From contig JAENYV010000004.1 in NCBI GenBank assembly GCA_016841605.1, forward strand, positions 211,789 to 275,788: a DNA stretch of 64,000 nucleotides, written 5' to 3'. Below the pieces are notes generated by a model. That model did not search any database, was not told the origin of the DNA, and worked only from the letters and a program-made list of their open reading frames with translations. Shown piece after piece: positions 9,197-17,440 of the stretch (the stretch's first letter is position 1; each line of letters starts with the position of its first letter). This DNA comes from Dethiobacter alkaliphilus (GTDB lineage: Bacteria > Bacillota > Dethiobacteria > DTU022 > UBA8154). The position numbers were made by a program, and so were the translations under genes.

Positions 9197-9277
9197 AACA
9201 TTATGTTGTATTCTTCCTTACAAAATTATTACATAAGGGGTTATGGAAAAACGTAGTATAATAAGTTTAAACAGGAG

Positions 9278-9892
9278 GTGATTAAAATCGATAAAAATGA
9301 GACAGTTATCGACCGCAAAGAACAAATTATGGAGAAAGCTACGTTACTGTTTTATAAAAATGGCTATGATAATACGTCAATCAGAGAACTTTCTCATGCT
9401 ACCGGATTGAGCGTTGCCGGAATCTATTATTTTTTTAAAGATAAAAAGGAGATTCTGTTTAGTATTCTTCATGAATCCGTCATTAATTTAAATAATTCTT
9501 TAAAAGCATCCATTAGTGAAAAAGATGATCCGATAGTAAATTTAACAAAGATGATCGAAAATTTATTAAAGCATGTCATAGAATATAAAATGGTAATTAC
9601 TATTCTTGCCCGGGAAAACGAAAGGTTAAACGATGAGCAGTTTGTAATTATTAACCGAAAAAAACGTGATGCGTATGATTTAGTAAAAAATGAATTGGCT
9701 AAACTGGAAAAACAGGGAAAACTTAAGTCAATAAATTTAACACCTGCTATTTTTGCCGTCTTTTCTATGACAAACTGGTCCATAAGATGGTATGATCCGG
9801 ATGGTCCGCTTATGCTTGAGGAAATTGCCGCAGAAATGGCCAAGATTTTTTTTACTGGTGTTCTTAAAAATAGTAAATTCCCACCTGATTAA
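9278..9892 (+). CDS. TetR/AcrR-family transcriptional regulator
   Basis: About 204 residues. The N-terminal helix-turn-helix is typical of TetR proteins (KEQIMEKATLLFYKNGYDNT, SIRELSHATGLSVAGIYYFF). The C-terminus, with SIRWYDPDGPLMLEEIAAEM, resembles the ligand domain of FadR/KstR2-like regulators that sense acyl-CoA esters. It lies between two operons sharing one operator-like sequence and is probably their repressor, released by an acyl-CoA (inference). The only in-frame canonical start before the helix-turn-helix is GTG 9278, which overlaps the AGGAGG ribosome-binding site (9273-9278). Initiation at a rarer codon a few bases on (ATT 9281 or ATC 9287) is possible. Confidence 0.88.
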   Translation: MIKIDKNETVIDRKEQIMEKATLLFYKNGYDNTSIRELSHATGLSVAGIYYFFKDKKEILFSILHESVINLNNSLKASISEKDDPIVNLTKMIENLLKHVIEYKMVITILARENERLNDEQFVIINRKKRDAYDLVKNELAKLEKQGKLKSINLTPAIFAVFSMTNWSIRWYDPDGPLMLEEIAAEMAKIFFTGVLKNSKFPPD

Positions 9893-9911
9893 AGAAGAGT
9901 TGTCAGGTGGG
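9880..9911 (+). terminator. Hairpin at the end of the TetR gene
   Basis: A 9-bp perfect stem, CCCACCTGA (9880-9888) / TCAGGTGGG (9903-9911), starts inside the last codons of the TetR gene. It has no U-run. It may be a weak terminator or simply an mRNA 3' structure. Confidence 0.4.
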
Positions 9912-10385
9912 TAAAATCCCAGTCCCCCAATAAGACGTTACTATACGTGCTTTTTACATTATGCAAACTTCGGGGCTCCGTCTTAAACCCCAGGAGTTGT
10001 CTTTAACACCCACCATCCAGAAATTAAAAAAATAAATATAAATACTATTGACAAAGAACAAAATCTTGTTACAATATACTTAACGAGTGTTCACTAATCA
10101 AATTAACAGAAGAGGACCTGCTTATTTCCGGAAGGGAGGTGATGATGTAATCCTATCGTTAGTTAGGAACCTGATTTGGATTTAACAAACGAGAAGGGGG
10201 TAGATAAAAAACAAACGAAACTAAAGAACTAACCAAATAATACTTAATAAATCAGAAAAAACAAACTATTTTAAATGGCAATTGATGGTACTATTTCTGA
10301 CGCTAGAGAGCAAGCGGTTATTTGTGAATAATGCCATCTTTTTTATTTACGAAAGTATCTTTATATAAATTAGGGAGGTAAGCCA
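9893..10385. other. Long leader and promoter region of the acyl-CoA operon
   Basis: This 493-bp stretch contains the promoter/operator at 10048-10096, leaving an untranslated leader of about 300 nt before the hydratase GTG. A possible attenuator-like hairpin pairs ATGGCA (10275-10280) with TGCCAT (10332-10337) followed by CTTTTTT, but the stem is only 6 bp. GGGAGGTGATGATGTAA near 10135 looks like a ribosome-binding site followed at once by a stop. No protein gene is supported. Confidence 0.45.
10048..10096 (+). promoter_or_regulatory. Promoter and putative operator of the acyl-CoA operon
   Basis: TTGACA (10048-10053), 16-bp spacer, TACAAT (10070-10075). TAACGA-GTGT-TCACTA (10081-10096) follows 5 bp after the -10 box, over the expected transcription start. 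Read on the other strand it is TAGTGA-N4-TCGTTA, the same element as at 8993-9008. A 17-base block TACAATATACTTAACGA is identical in both promoters. Confidence 0.72.
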
Positions 10386-11168
10386 GTGACCTTGGAAACT
10401 GTGTTGCACGAAAAGAATGATTCGGTTGCCGTCATAACATTGAACCGCCTTGAGAAAATGAATGCCTTAAACTCACAGTTGTTGGGAGAGTTGAGCGAAC
10501 TTCTCGATCAGTACGAAAGTGACGGAAGCGTAAGCGCGCTGGTGATAACAGGCAGTGGAAAAGCATTTTGCGCAGGAGGTGACGTTAGCCGTGACGATAA
10601 CGGCGATCCCCTTCAAACTTTCCTCAAATTCGCCCGACTTACACGTGACACTTTCCATAAGATTGAGATATTTAAGAAGCCCGTCATTGCGGCGATGAAT
10701 GGTTTTGCCTTCGGTGGCGGCCTTGAATTGGCCCTTTGCTGTGATATGCGCGTTGCGTCGGAAAAAGCAAAAATGGGATTGACGGAAACCAAATTAGGAG
10801 TTGTTCCCGGAGCCGGCGGTACACAACGCCTGCCACGGCTTATTGGAACGGCATTAGCCAAGCAGCTTATTTTTACCGCAGGGATTATCAGTGGAGCAGA
10901 GGCCTATCGGATCGGTCTGGTTAACGCAGCTGTTCCGCCGGAAGAGTGCCTCAGCAGGGCGGTGGAGTTGGCCAAAGAAGTGTCGTTAAGGGCACCGTTG
11001 GCTGTGCAAGCTGCCAAGAAGTGCATTAACATGAGCCGGCAGGTTGACCTGGAGTCCGGGTTGGATTATGAAGCTGAATGTGTCAAGTATGTGTTTACCA
11101 GCGAAGACAAGCAAGAAGGAGGTAATGCCTTCAGGGAGAAACGCGATCCGGTTTGGAAAGGGCGGTAA
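10386..11168 (+). CDS. Enoyl-CoA hydratase/isomerase family protein (BbsH-like position)
   Basis: This 260-residue crotonase has the oxyanion-hole segments KAFCAGGD (59-66) and FGGGLELALCCD (109-120). Both catalytic glutamates of true hydratases are present: E114 in GGGLEL and E134 in LTETKLGVVPGAGGTQ. It should add water to a 2,3-unsaturated acyl-CoA in the cytoplasm. It is the first gene of the operon. The start GTG 10386 is preceded by AGGGAGGT (10372-10379). In benzylsuccinate beta-oxidation this step is performed by BbsH, and the neighbouring genes fit that scheme. A general short-chain hydratase role is also possible. Confidence 0.92.
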   Translation: MTLETVLHEKNDSVAVITLNRLEKMNALNSQLLGELSELLDQYESDGSVSALVITGSGKAFCAGGDVSRDDNGDPLQTFLKFARLTRDTFHKIEIFKKPVIAAMNGFAFGGGLELALCCDMRVASEKAKMGLTETKLGVVPGAGGTQRLPRLIGTALAKQLIFTAGIISGAEAYRIGLVNAAVPPEECLSRAVELAKEVSLRAPLAVQAAKKCINMSRQVDLESGLDYEAECVKYVFTSEDKQEGGNAFREKRDPVWKGR

Positions 11169-11203
11169 TAAAATTCACATAATAATTTGTTTAGGAGGTT
11201 GCC

Positions 11204-11620
11204 ATGAGTAGCGATTTGAAACCAATGTTGGATGGTATTTTTGAAGTAGGACCGCCCCCAAGATTACTGGGAGCCGAGTGTCCGATATGTGAGCGCAAGT
11301 TTTTTCCGAAGCCGATAGTATGTCCCCACTGCCTGGAGGACGTAAAGGAAATAAAGCTAAATACGGAAGGAACAGTTTATAGTTTTTCCATCTTGCGGAT
11401 ACCGAATATGTTGTACAAATATCCTCAACCCTATGCCAGCGGCTATATTGATCTTGACGGCGATAATATTCGGGTCTACGGGTTGTTTGATCCGGAAAAG
11501 ACGGAAGAAATAGCGATTGGACAGCGGGTCACGTTAAAGGTCGGACAAATCGGTATCGGTCTGGACGGCGAGGAATGCTTGCGGTATTATTTTACCCCCG
11601 TCGATGGAGGTGGAAAGTGA
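11204..11620 (+). CDS. Zn-ribbon/OB-fold protein (DUF35 type), thiolase partner (BbsA-like)
   Basis: This 138-residue protein has a rubredoxin-like zinc ribbon with Cys 26, 29, 40 and 43 (CPIC and CPHC), followed by an OB-fold ending in QRVTLKVGQIGIGLDGEECL. Such proteins form complexes with non-classical thiolases or thiolase-like aldolases encoded next to them. BbsA, the Zn-finger subunit of (S)-2-benzoylsuccinyl-CoA thiolase BbsAB, is one example. The stop overlaps the thiolase start (ATGA at 11617-11620 region), consistent with a stoichiometric complex. AGGAGGT precedes ATG 11204. Confidence 0.88.
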   Translation: MSSDLKPMLDGIFEVGPPPRLLGAECPICERKFFPKPIVCPHCLEDVKEIKLNTEGTVYSFSILRIPNMLYKYPQPYASGYIDLDGDNIRVYGLFDPEKTEEIAIGQRVTLKVGQIGIGLDGEECLRYYFTPVDGGGK

Positions 11621-12771
11621 TGAGAGCTGTAGATATTATTGGCGTAGGCATGTTTCCTTTTGGGGTTCATAAAACGACACCACTGGTGGAAATGGGAGTT
11701 CGTGCTGCTGTTGAGGCTATCAAAGATGCCGGTGTTAAGCCGTCTCAGATTAATATTGGCTTCTTTGCCAACATGCAGGCAGGTAACCTGACCAAGGAGT
11801 TTACGACAGGGCAGGCTGTCATGTGGGGAGCCGGGGTAAATAAAGTTCCTGTGTTCAATATTGAGAACGCCTGTACCTCAGGGGCCTCCGCGACTACTTT
11901 AGCCATGATGAGCATTGCTTCCGGACAGTATGACCTGGCTCTTGTCGTGGGTGCAGAGAAGTTGAATGTGCCTTTTGTTCCCCTGTTAAACCCCAGTATG
12001 AGGGATATTAATGTTTTAGAGGGCAATGTTGTTATCAACGGTTTTGCCCAGCGCGCGGTCAGGCACATGTATGAATACGGCACTACGAAAGAGCAGTTAG
12101 CCATGGTTGACGTCAAAAACAGGCGCAATGCCCTCTTGAATCCAAAGGCCAAGTTTTTTAATAAGCCGGTGACCCTGGAAGAAGTGCTGGGTTCCACGAT
12201 GATGTCGGATCCGCTGACAAAATTGAGTTGCTGTCCAAACTCTGACGGTGCAGCGGCCCTCGTGCTCTGTGCCGCTGAACTTTCCAGCAGATATACAACC
12301 AGGCCGATTCATTTGAAAGCATCTGTTCTGGTGTCAGGTGTCTTTGATGAATGGCCTGATATGCAAACATTTGAAGAGGATCAGCGTGCCGGTCGTACGG
12401 CATATGAGACGGCAGGGCTTGGGCCGGAAGATGTGAGTGCGGCTGAATGTCACGATGCCTTTACCATTTGTGAGGTAATGCACACGGAGAACCTGGGGTT
12501 CTGCCCGATCGGCGAGGGTGGTCCGTTCGTGGAATCAGGGGCGACCAGTCTTGGCGGGAAGATACCTGTGAACGTCTCGGGAGGATTGCTTGGAAAGGGA
12601 CATCCTCTGGGCGCTACAGCTGCCGCGCAGATCGTTGAAGGCGTAATACAGCTCCGAGGAGAGGCCGGCGACCGCCAGGTAGAGGGTGCCAAGGTGTTCC
12701 TGACGGAATGCATGGGAGCCGAGTTGCGCGGGGATGCAAAGACCTGCACTGTAAATATCCTGACAGTTTAA
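11620..12771 (+). CDS. Thiolase-family protein (BbsB-like)
   Basis: This 383-residue protein starts at ATG 11620, overlapping the previous stop by one base, with GGAGGTGG upstream. An in-frame start 45 bp earlier would lie inside the Zn-ribbon gene and is less likely. Thiolase signatures are NIENACTSGASA (nucleophile C85), ECHDAFTICEVMHTENLG, GKGHPLGATAAAQ (H328) and LTECMGAE (second Cys, about 364). It belongs to the SCP2/non-decarboxylating thiolase group that works with DUF35 partners. It probably cleaves a beta-ketoacyl-CoA with CoA. With the pair before it and two SDRs after it, the order matches bbsABCD. Confidence 0.9.
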   Translation: MRAVDIIGVGMFPFGVHKTTPLVEMGVRAAVEAIKDAGVKPSQINIGFFANMQAGNLTKEFTTGQAVMWGAGVNKVPVFNIENACTSGASATTLAMMSIASGQYDLALVVGAEKLNVPFVPLLNPSMRDINVLEGNVVINGFAQRAVRHMYEYGTTKEQLAMVDVKNRRNALLNPKAKFFNKPVTLEEVLGSTMMSDPLTKLSCCPNSDGAAALVLCAAELSSRYTTRPIHLKASVLVSGVFDEWPDMQTFEEDQRAGRTAYETAGLGPEDVSAAECHDAFTICEVMHTENLGFCPIGEGGPFVESGATSLGGKIPVNVSGGLLGKGHPLGATAAAQIVEGVIQLRGEAGDRQVEGAKVFLTECMGAELRGDAKTCTVNILTV

Positions 12772-12806
12772 TTGATTTTTTAATTGATTAGAGGAGGTTC
12801 GAAAGA

Positions 12807-13556
12807 ATGGATTTGAATTTGGCAGGCAAGACAGCGGCAGTAGTTGGTGGAGCAATCGGTATCGGCAAAGCTGTTTGTTTGACGTTGGCAGCTGAGGGAT
12901 GCAAAGTGGGTGTTATTGATAAGAACATAGAGGCAGCAGAGGCAATGGTCAAGGAGATCGAGGGTCAAGCGTCAGCCGCACAGGTGGATCTGACCGATTT
13001 TAACAGCGTCAGCGCTGCTTTTGCCAAAGTTGTCGCTGATTTGGGGCCGGTAGATATTATGGTCTTTGCCGATGGAATATATGATACTTTTGGGACCGTT
13101 AAACAGACGAGCGTGGAAACATGGGATAACGAACTGGCTTACACTCTATCCGGCGCTTTCTATTGCATCAAGGCGGTGGGTCCATCCATGAAAGAGCGCA
13201 AGTGGGGCAGGATAATTAATATTTCGAACCGAGCGGTAACGAGCGGTGCTTACGGGCAAAGCGCCCACATTGCGTCCATGGCGGGACTTTTTGGTTTGAC
13301 CAAGACAGCGGCATTGGAGTATTCTCGTAAGAACATCACCTGCAATCTTCTTTTACCCGGTCTGGTCGACACACCTGCTTATCGGGCTCTTCCTGAAGCA
13401 ATTCAGGAAAAACTTTTCAACAAGGGTCTGACAAAACGTTTGCAGGAGCCTGAAGAAATTGCCAATGTGATCGCCTTCCTTTGCAGCGATTATGGAAAAG
13501 GGATCACCGGAGCCGAAGTTGACGTAACGATGGGCAATGAGCTGTTTGTATTTTAG
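12807..13556 (+). CDS. SDR-fold protein without catalytic residues (BbsC-like pseudoenzyme)
   Basis: This 249-residue short-chain dehydrogenase fold has a glycine-rich loop GGAIGIG (14-20). Aligned with the next gene's product, all four SDR tetrad residues are changed: Asn to T113, Ser to N141, Tyr to H154, Lys to M158. The normal NNAG motif reads ADGI. It is therefore most likely a non-catalytic subunit. In BbsCD of anaerobic toluene degraders, inactive BbsC assembles with active BbsD, and the gene order here is the same. AGGAGGT precedes ATG 12807. An independent enzyme using unusual residues cannot be excluded. Confidence 0.88.
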   Translation: MDLNLAGKTAAVVGGAIGIGKAVCLTLAAEGCKVGVIDKNIEAAEAMVKEIEGQASAAQVDLTDFNSVSAAFAKVVADLGPVDIMVFADGIYDTFGTVKQTSVETWDNELAYTLSGAFYCIKAVGPSMKERKWGRIINISNRAVTSGAYGQSAHIASMAGLFGLTKTAALEYSRKNITCNLLLPGLVDTPAYRALPEAIQEKLFNKGLTKRLQEPEEIANVIAFLCSDYGKGITGAEVDVTMGNELFVF

Positions 13557-13643
13557 AACAGGTTTTCTGGAATTATCATGTTTGCCTTCATGCTCAAAGG
13601 TGCAAATATTCTTTAAAATCGATTTTATCAGGAGGTTTGAAAT

Positions 13644-14462
13644 ATGGATTTAAAATTGTCCGGCAAGACCGCAGTGGTAACTGGTGGAGCAAGAGGTATC
13701 GGACGCGCTGTTTGTCAGGTTTTGGCAGCTGAAGGGGCCAGCGTTGCTGTTTTTGATATCCTTGCGGAGGCAGCGGAAGAAACCGCGCAGATGATCCGGG
13801 AGACCGGTAAAAAAGCTGTGGCGTGTTCAGTAAATTTGGCTGAATACTCCAGCGTAAAAGCGGCCATGGATAAGGTAAAAGCTGAGTTGGGGCCGATTGA
13901 CATTGTGGCCTGTGTTGCCGCTATTACCGATAACATGGGGACTATCGAAAAGATGCCGGTTGAAAAATGGACCAGAGAAATAAAAGTCAATCTGTCGGGT
14001 TGTTTCTACTGTGTCAAAGAGACCATTGAGTCAATGGTTGAGCGCAAATTCGGCCGTTACATTTTTGTTTCGTCGAGGGCAGGTATGGACGGCGGCTATG
14101 GCCAGTGCTCCTATTCATCGAGCAAGATGGGTCTCATTGGTTTTGCCCGGTCGTTATCATTGGAGTATGCCCGGATGGGGGTAACCAGCAATATTGTCTT
14201 CCCCGGCCTGGTCAATACGCCTGCTACAGCCGGACTTACCGATGAGGCCAGGGCGCGCATTATTGCCCGGGGTGTGATGGGGCGTTTGCAGGACCCTGAA
14301 GAATTGGGCAATGCTATAGCCTTCCTGGCCAGCGAACAGGCGAAGGGCATCAATGGCGCGGAAGTTATGGTAAGCATGGGACCCGCGCCCTACTCTTTCC
14401 GCCCGATGAATCTTCCAGGCGATGAGGCTGCTTTAGAAGAAATCATTAAACTTAAACAGTAA
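13644..14462 (+). CDS. SDR-family hydroxyacyl-CoA dehydrogenase, active (BbsD-like)
   Basis: This 272-residue SDR has the NAD-binding loop TGGARGIG (13-20) and a complete tetrad N116-S144-Y157-K161 (motifs VNLSG, FVSSRAG, YSSSK). Compared with its upstream partner it has a short C-terminal extension (from about residue 250), which might contribute to subunit contacts. It would oxidise a hydroxyacyl-CoA to the ketoacyl-CoA cleaved by the thiolase. The first 30 residues are closely similar to those of the partner, so the two arose by duplication. A good AGGAGGT lies before ATG 13644. Confidence 0.9.
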   Translation: MDLKLSGKTAVVTGGARGIGRAVCQVLAAEGASVAVFDILAEAAEETAQMIRETGKKAVACSVNLAEYSSVKAAMDKVKAELGPIDIVACVAAITDNMGTIEKMPVEKWTREIKVNLSGCFYCVKETIESMVERKFGRYIFVSSRAGMDGGYGQCSYSSSKMGLIGFARSLSLEYARMGVTSNIVFPGLVNTPATAGLTDEARARIIARGVMGRLQDPEELGNAIAFLASEQAKGINGAEVMVSMGPAPYSFRPMNLPGDEAALEEIIKLKQ

Positions 14463-14478
14463 TACGGAGGTTTAATTT

Positions 14479-15654
14479 ATGGACTTCAAACTTACTGAAG
14501 AACAGGAGTTATTAAAGAAAAATGTGGGAGATTTTGCCCGACAAGAGTTGGCTCCCATGGTGCAAGAGGTCGATGAAAAGGGAGGCTTCTCCTGGGATGT
14601 CTGGTGGAAGCTGGCCTCTGTGGGAATCCAAGGCTTATCCGGTCCTGAAGAATACGGAGGAGCAGGCGTCACCAGCCTGCTCACCCAGGTCATGGTTATT
14701 GAAGAGCTGGCCCGTTATGATTTTTCATCTGCCGCGAACATTGTCTCCAATTGGGCGATGATACGAAAACTCAATGATGACGGTAGTGAAGAGCATAAAA
14801 AACGCTATCTTGAGCCGCTCTGCAATGGTGAGATAGTGGGATCTTTTGCCCAGACCGAGCCCAACTCCGGTTCGGATGTTGCCTCGCTGAGCACAACTGC
14901 TCGTCTGGAAGACGGTTACTACGTCCTGAACGGAGAGAAATGTTTTGTAACGCAAGCGGGAGAGGCGGAGTTCACTTTTGTTGTGGCCAGGACCGGCACC
15001 AAAACGGGTAGGAATGCTATCAGTACTTTCTTAGTGGAAAAAGACAGGGAGGGCTACATTCTCGGAGAAAAAGAATCCAAACTCGGTTATCGGGGTTCAA
15101 CCACCCGTACGCTGGCCCTTGTGGACTGCAAAGTTCCGGCTTCCAACATGATGGGAGAAGAAGGGAAGGGCCTCAATACGGCATTAAAGGGTCTGGCGAG
15201 TGGGCGGCTGCTCACAGCGGCTCAGGCCCTGGGTCAGACACAGGCGGCCCTGGACGCTTCCATTCAGTATGCCAAGGAACGTGTCCAGTTCGGCAGGAAC
15301 ATCGGGAGTTTTCAGCTTATCCAGGGGATGCTGGCGGATATGGCCATAGACCTTGAGTCCGCGCGGCTTTTAACTTACTATGCTTGCTGGCTAAGGGATA
15401 ACGATCGGCCGTTTGCTATTTATTCTTCTATGGCCAAGACCCTTGCTACCGATGTAGCCATGAAGGCGGGCGTGGATGCAGTGCAAATTTACGGGGGCTA
15501 TGGATTCATGCGTGACTATCCGGTAGAGAGCATTATGCGTAATGTGAAGATTACCCAGATCTACGAGGGGACCAATCAGATCCAGCGGCTGATTATTGCT
15601 CGTGAATTGCTGGGGGATAAAAGGTCGTTCAGGGAATTGTACGGTCAAAAATGA
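14479..15654 (+). CDS. Acyl-CoA dehydrogenase (BbsG-like position)
   Basis: This 391-residue flavoprotein matches the family length. It shows FAQTEPNSGSDVASLSTTA (FAD/substrate loop), GYRGSTTRTLALVDCKVP, RVQFGRNIGSFQ and the C-terminal IYEGTNQIQRL, which holds the catalytic glutamate at about residue 363. It inserts the 2,3 double bond into an acyl-CoA, passing electrons to ETF, which is not encoded here. It starts 16 bp after the SDR gene with an ATACGGAGGT ribosome-binding site. In the bbs scheme it would be benzylsuccinyl-CoA dehydrogenase, but the real substrate is unknown. Confidence 0.93.
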   Translation: MDFKLTEEQELLKKNVGDFARQELAPMVQEVDEKGGFSWDVWWKLASVGIQGLSGPEEYGGAGVTSLLTQVMVIEELARYDFSSAANIVSNWAMIRKLNDDGSEEHKKRYLEPLCNGEIVGSFAQTEPNSGSDVASLSTTARLEDGYYVLNGEKCFVTQAGEAEFTFVVARTGTKTGRNAISTFLVEKDREGYILGEKESKLGYRGSTTRTLALVDCKVPASNMMGEEGKGLNTALKGLASGRLLTAAQALGQTQAALDASIQYAKERVQFGRNIGSFQLIQGMLADMAIDLESARLLTYYACWLRDNDRPFAIYSSMAKTLATDVAMKAGVDAVQIYGGYGFMRDYPVESIMRNVKITQIYEGTNQIQRLIIARELLGDKRSFRELYGQK

Positions 15655-15700
15655 TCCCGGAAGATAATAATTGTTTTGATACCGATTAGGAGGGATATTA

Positions 15701-17362
15701 ATGGCTCAAGGTATGTCGCGGGAGAGAGTAATACATGTGCTTCTTGAACAGCAGGCCGCAAAATACGGCAGGCGAACCTACATTTATTATGAAGATAAAG
15801 AGTATAGTTTTGAGGAAGTTAATAATGCTGCCAACCGGGTTGCCAGTGGTCTGCAAAAATTGGGGGTCGTCAAAGGGGATAAAGTTGCTGTTGTGATGGA
15901 AAGCTGCCTCGAAGCAATCTTACTGATGTTTGGCCTGTCGAAGTTGGGAGCTGTTGAGGTACCTCTTAATATTTTTCATAAAGGCGAACTAATGACCTAC
16001 ATGTTGGATCATTCGGACGCCGCTTTACTGGTCATGCATAGCCACTACACGGATCGTTTGAAGCCGGTGTTGGAAAAAACAACGAAAATACACTCCGTTG
16101 TGGTCCTGGAAGGAGACGAAAGCGATAAGGCTTCTTCCGACAGCAAGGCCGGTGCGGCTCCGGCGGAAGAAGAGATCCGCGCACTCGGCAGGCAAACAAT
16201 GCAATGGCCTGAGCTCATGGACAATGATGGCAGTTATCAGCAGCCGCCTGTTATCTGGTCCGATCCGCTCCTGCTTTTGTATACATCGGGAACCACCGGC
16301 TTGTCGAAAGGTGTTGTGCTTCCGCAGAATCTTTTCTACAGTATGGCAGAGCGTTTTTACAGCTGGGTTTTGGAAGGGAATTTGGATGAGAACGATTGTA
16401 TTTATGTCCCTACGCCCCTTTTCCATGCCCACTCCTGGCACACCGGCATTAATCTTGCCCTGTTGAGAGGAGCGCGTATGTTGCTGATCAAAAGGTTTTC
16501 TGCGAGCAAGTACTGGGATGATATTAAACGCTATAACTGCACCATTTCCACCGGTGGCGGTGCCCGGCTGCCGATCTTGCTCCTGGCCGAGCCCACTCCT
16601 GACGATGCCGACAATCCGCTCAAAGTTATTTTGGGGGGTCCGGCTTCAGAGAAGCTCTGCGCGGCCTTTGAGCCGCGGTTTGGAGTTAAGATTATGGAGT
16701 TTTATGGGTCGACAGAGCTTGGTGCTCCCGCGTTTAATCAAGTTTCAGATGCAAACCGCAAACCCGGCTCCTGCGGAAGAATACATCCGGATTTTCTTAT
16801 TAAGTTTGTGGACGACGATGGCGAGGAGGTCGGAGTCAACGAGCCCGGTGAGATGCTCATTCGTCTTGTGCGGCCGTACTCCATGATGCTTGAATATTAT
16901 AAAATGCCGGAAAAGACGATGGAAACCTGGAGGGATCTCTGGTTTCATACCGGCGATCGCGCTCGTCTTGATGAAGATGGCTTTATCCATTTCGCTGATC
17001 GAAAAAAAGACTCTTTGAGACGCCGCGGGGAGAATATTTCCTCCTTCGAAGTTGAAAGGATCATCAACATGCACCCGGCTGTCCATGAATCGGCCGTATT
17101 TGGGGTAACATCCGAACTGGCGGAAGATGATGAAGTCATGGTCAGTCTGGTTCTTAAACCGGGGCAAAAGCTCTCGCCGGAAGATCTTATTGCCTTTTGC
17201 GAAGATCGCATGGCCTATTTCATGGTGCCAAGGTACGTGCGTTTTATGGAGGAGCTTCCCAAGAACGTTATCTTCAAAGTGGAGAAATACAAGTTGCGTG
17301 ACGAAGGGGTCACACCGGACACCTGGGACAGGGAAAAGGCCGGTTATAAGCTTAAGCGTTAA
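15701..17362 (+). CDS. AMP-forming acyl-CoA synthetase/ligase
   Basis: This 553-residue member of the ANL superfamily has the P-loop-like motif YTSGTTGLSKGVVLP, the adenylate motif EFYGSTELGAP, WFHTGDRARLDEDGF (hinge region) and a C-terminal domain with the catalytic lysine probably in IFKVEKYKLR. It resembles the CaiC/crotonobetaine-CoA ligase group. It would activate a carboxylic acid to its CoA ester at the cost of ATP to AMP, which makes it the likely entry step of this operon in place of a BbsEF CoA transferase. AGGAGGGA precedes ATG 15701. Confidence 0.92.
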   Translation: MAQGMSRERVIHVLLEQQAAKYGRRTYIYYEDKEYSFEEVNNAANRVASGLQKLGVVKGDKVAVVMESCLEAILLMFGLSKLGAVEVPLNIFHKGELMTYMLDHSDAALLVMHSHYTDRLKPVLEKTTKIHSVVVLEGDESDKASSDSKAGAAPAEEEIRALGRQTMQWPELMDNDGSYQQPPVIWSDPLLLLYTSGTTGLSKGVVLPQNLFYSMAERFYSWVLEGNLDENDCIYVPTPLFHAHSWHTGINLALLRGARMLLIKRFSASKYWDDIKRYNCTISTGGGARLPILLLAEPTPDDADNPLKVILGGPASEKLCAAFEPRFGVKIMEFYGSTELGAPAFNQVSDANRKPGSCGRIHPDFLIKFVDDDGEEVGVNEPGEMLIRLVRPYSMMLEYYKMPEKTMETWRDLWFHTGDRARLDEDGFIHFADRKKDSLRRRGENISSFEVERIINMHPAVHESAVFGVTSELAEDDEVMVSLVLKPGQKLSPEDLIAFCEDRMAYFMVPRYVRFMEELPKNVIFKVEKYKLRDEGVTPDTWDREKAGYKLKR

Positions 17363-17440
17363 CACTTTAGCTTCGCTAGCCCAAAGAGACCGTCAGGATA
17401 AAAATATTCGATATTCATTATGGTAAAAGGAGTGTAGGAC

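Larger units (their letters stand above)
8844..9277. other. Divergent regulatory region, TAXI operon / TetR gene
   Basis: This 434-bp AT-rich region holds the minus-strand TAXI promoter with its operator (8993-9041) and a plus-strand promoter for the TetR gene (9168-9196). No additional gene is seen. Confidence 0.6.
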
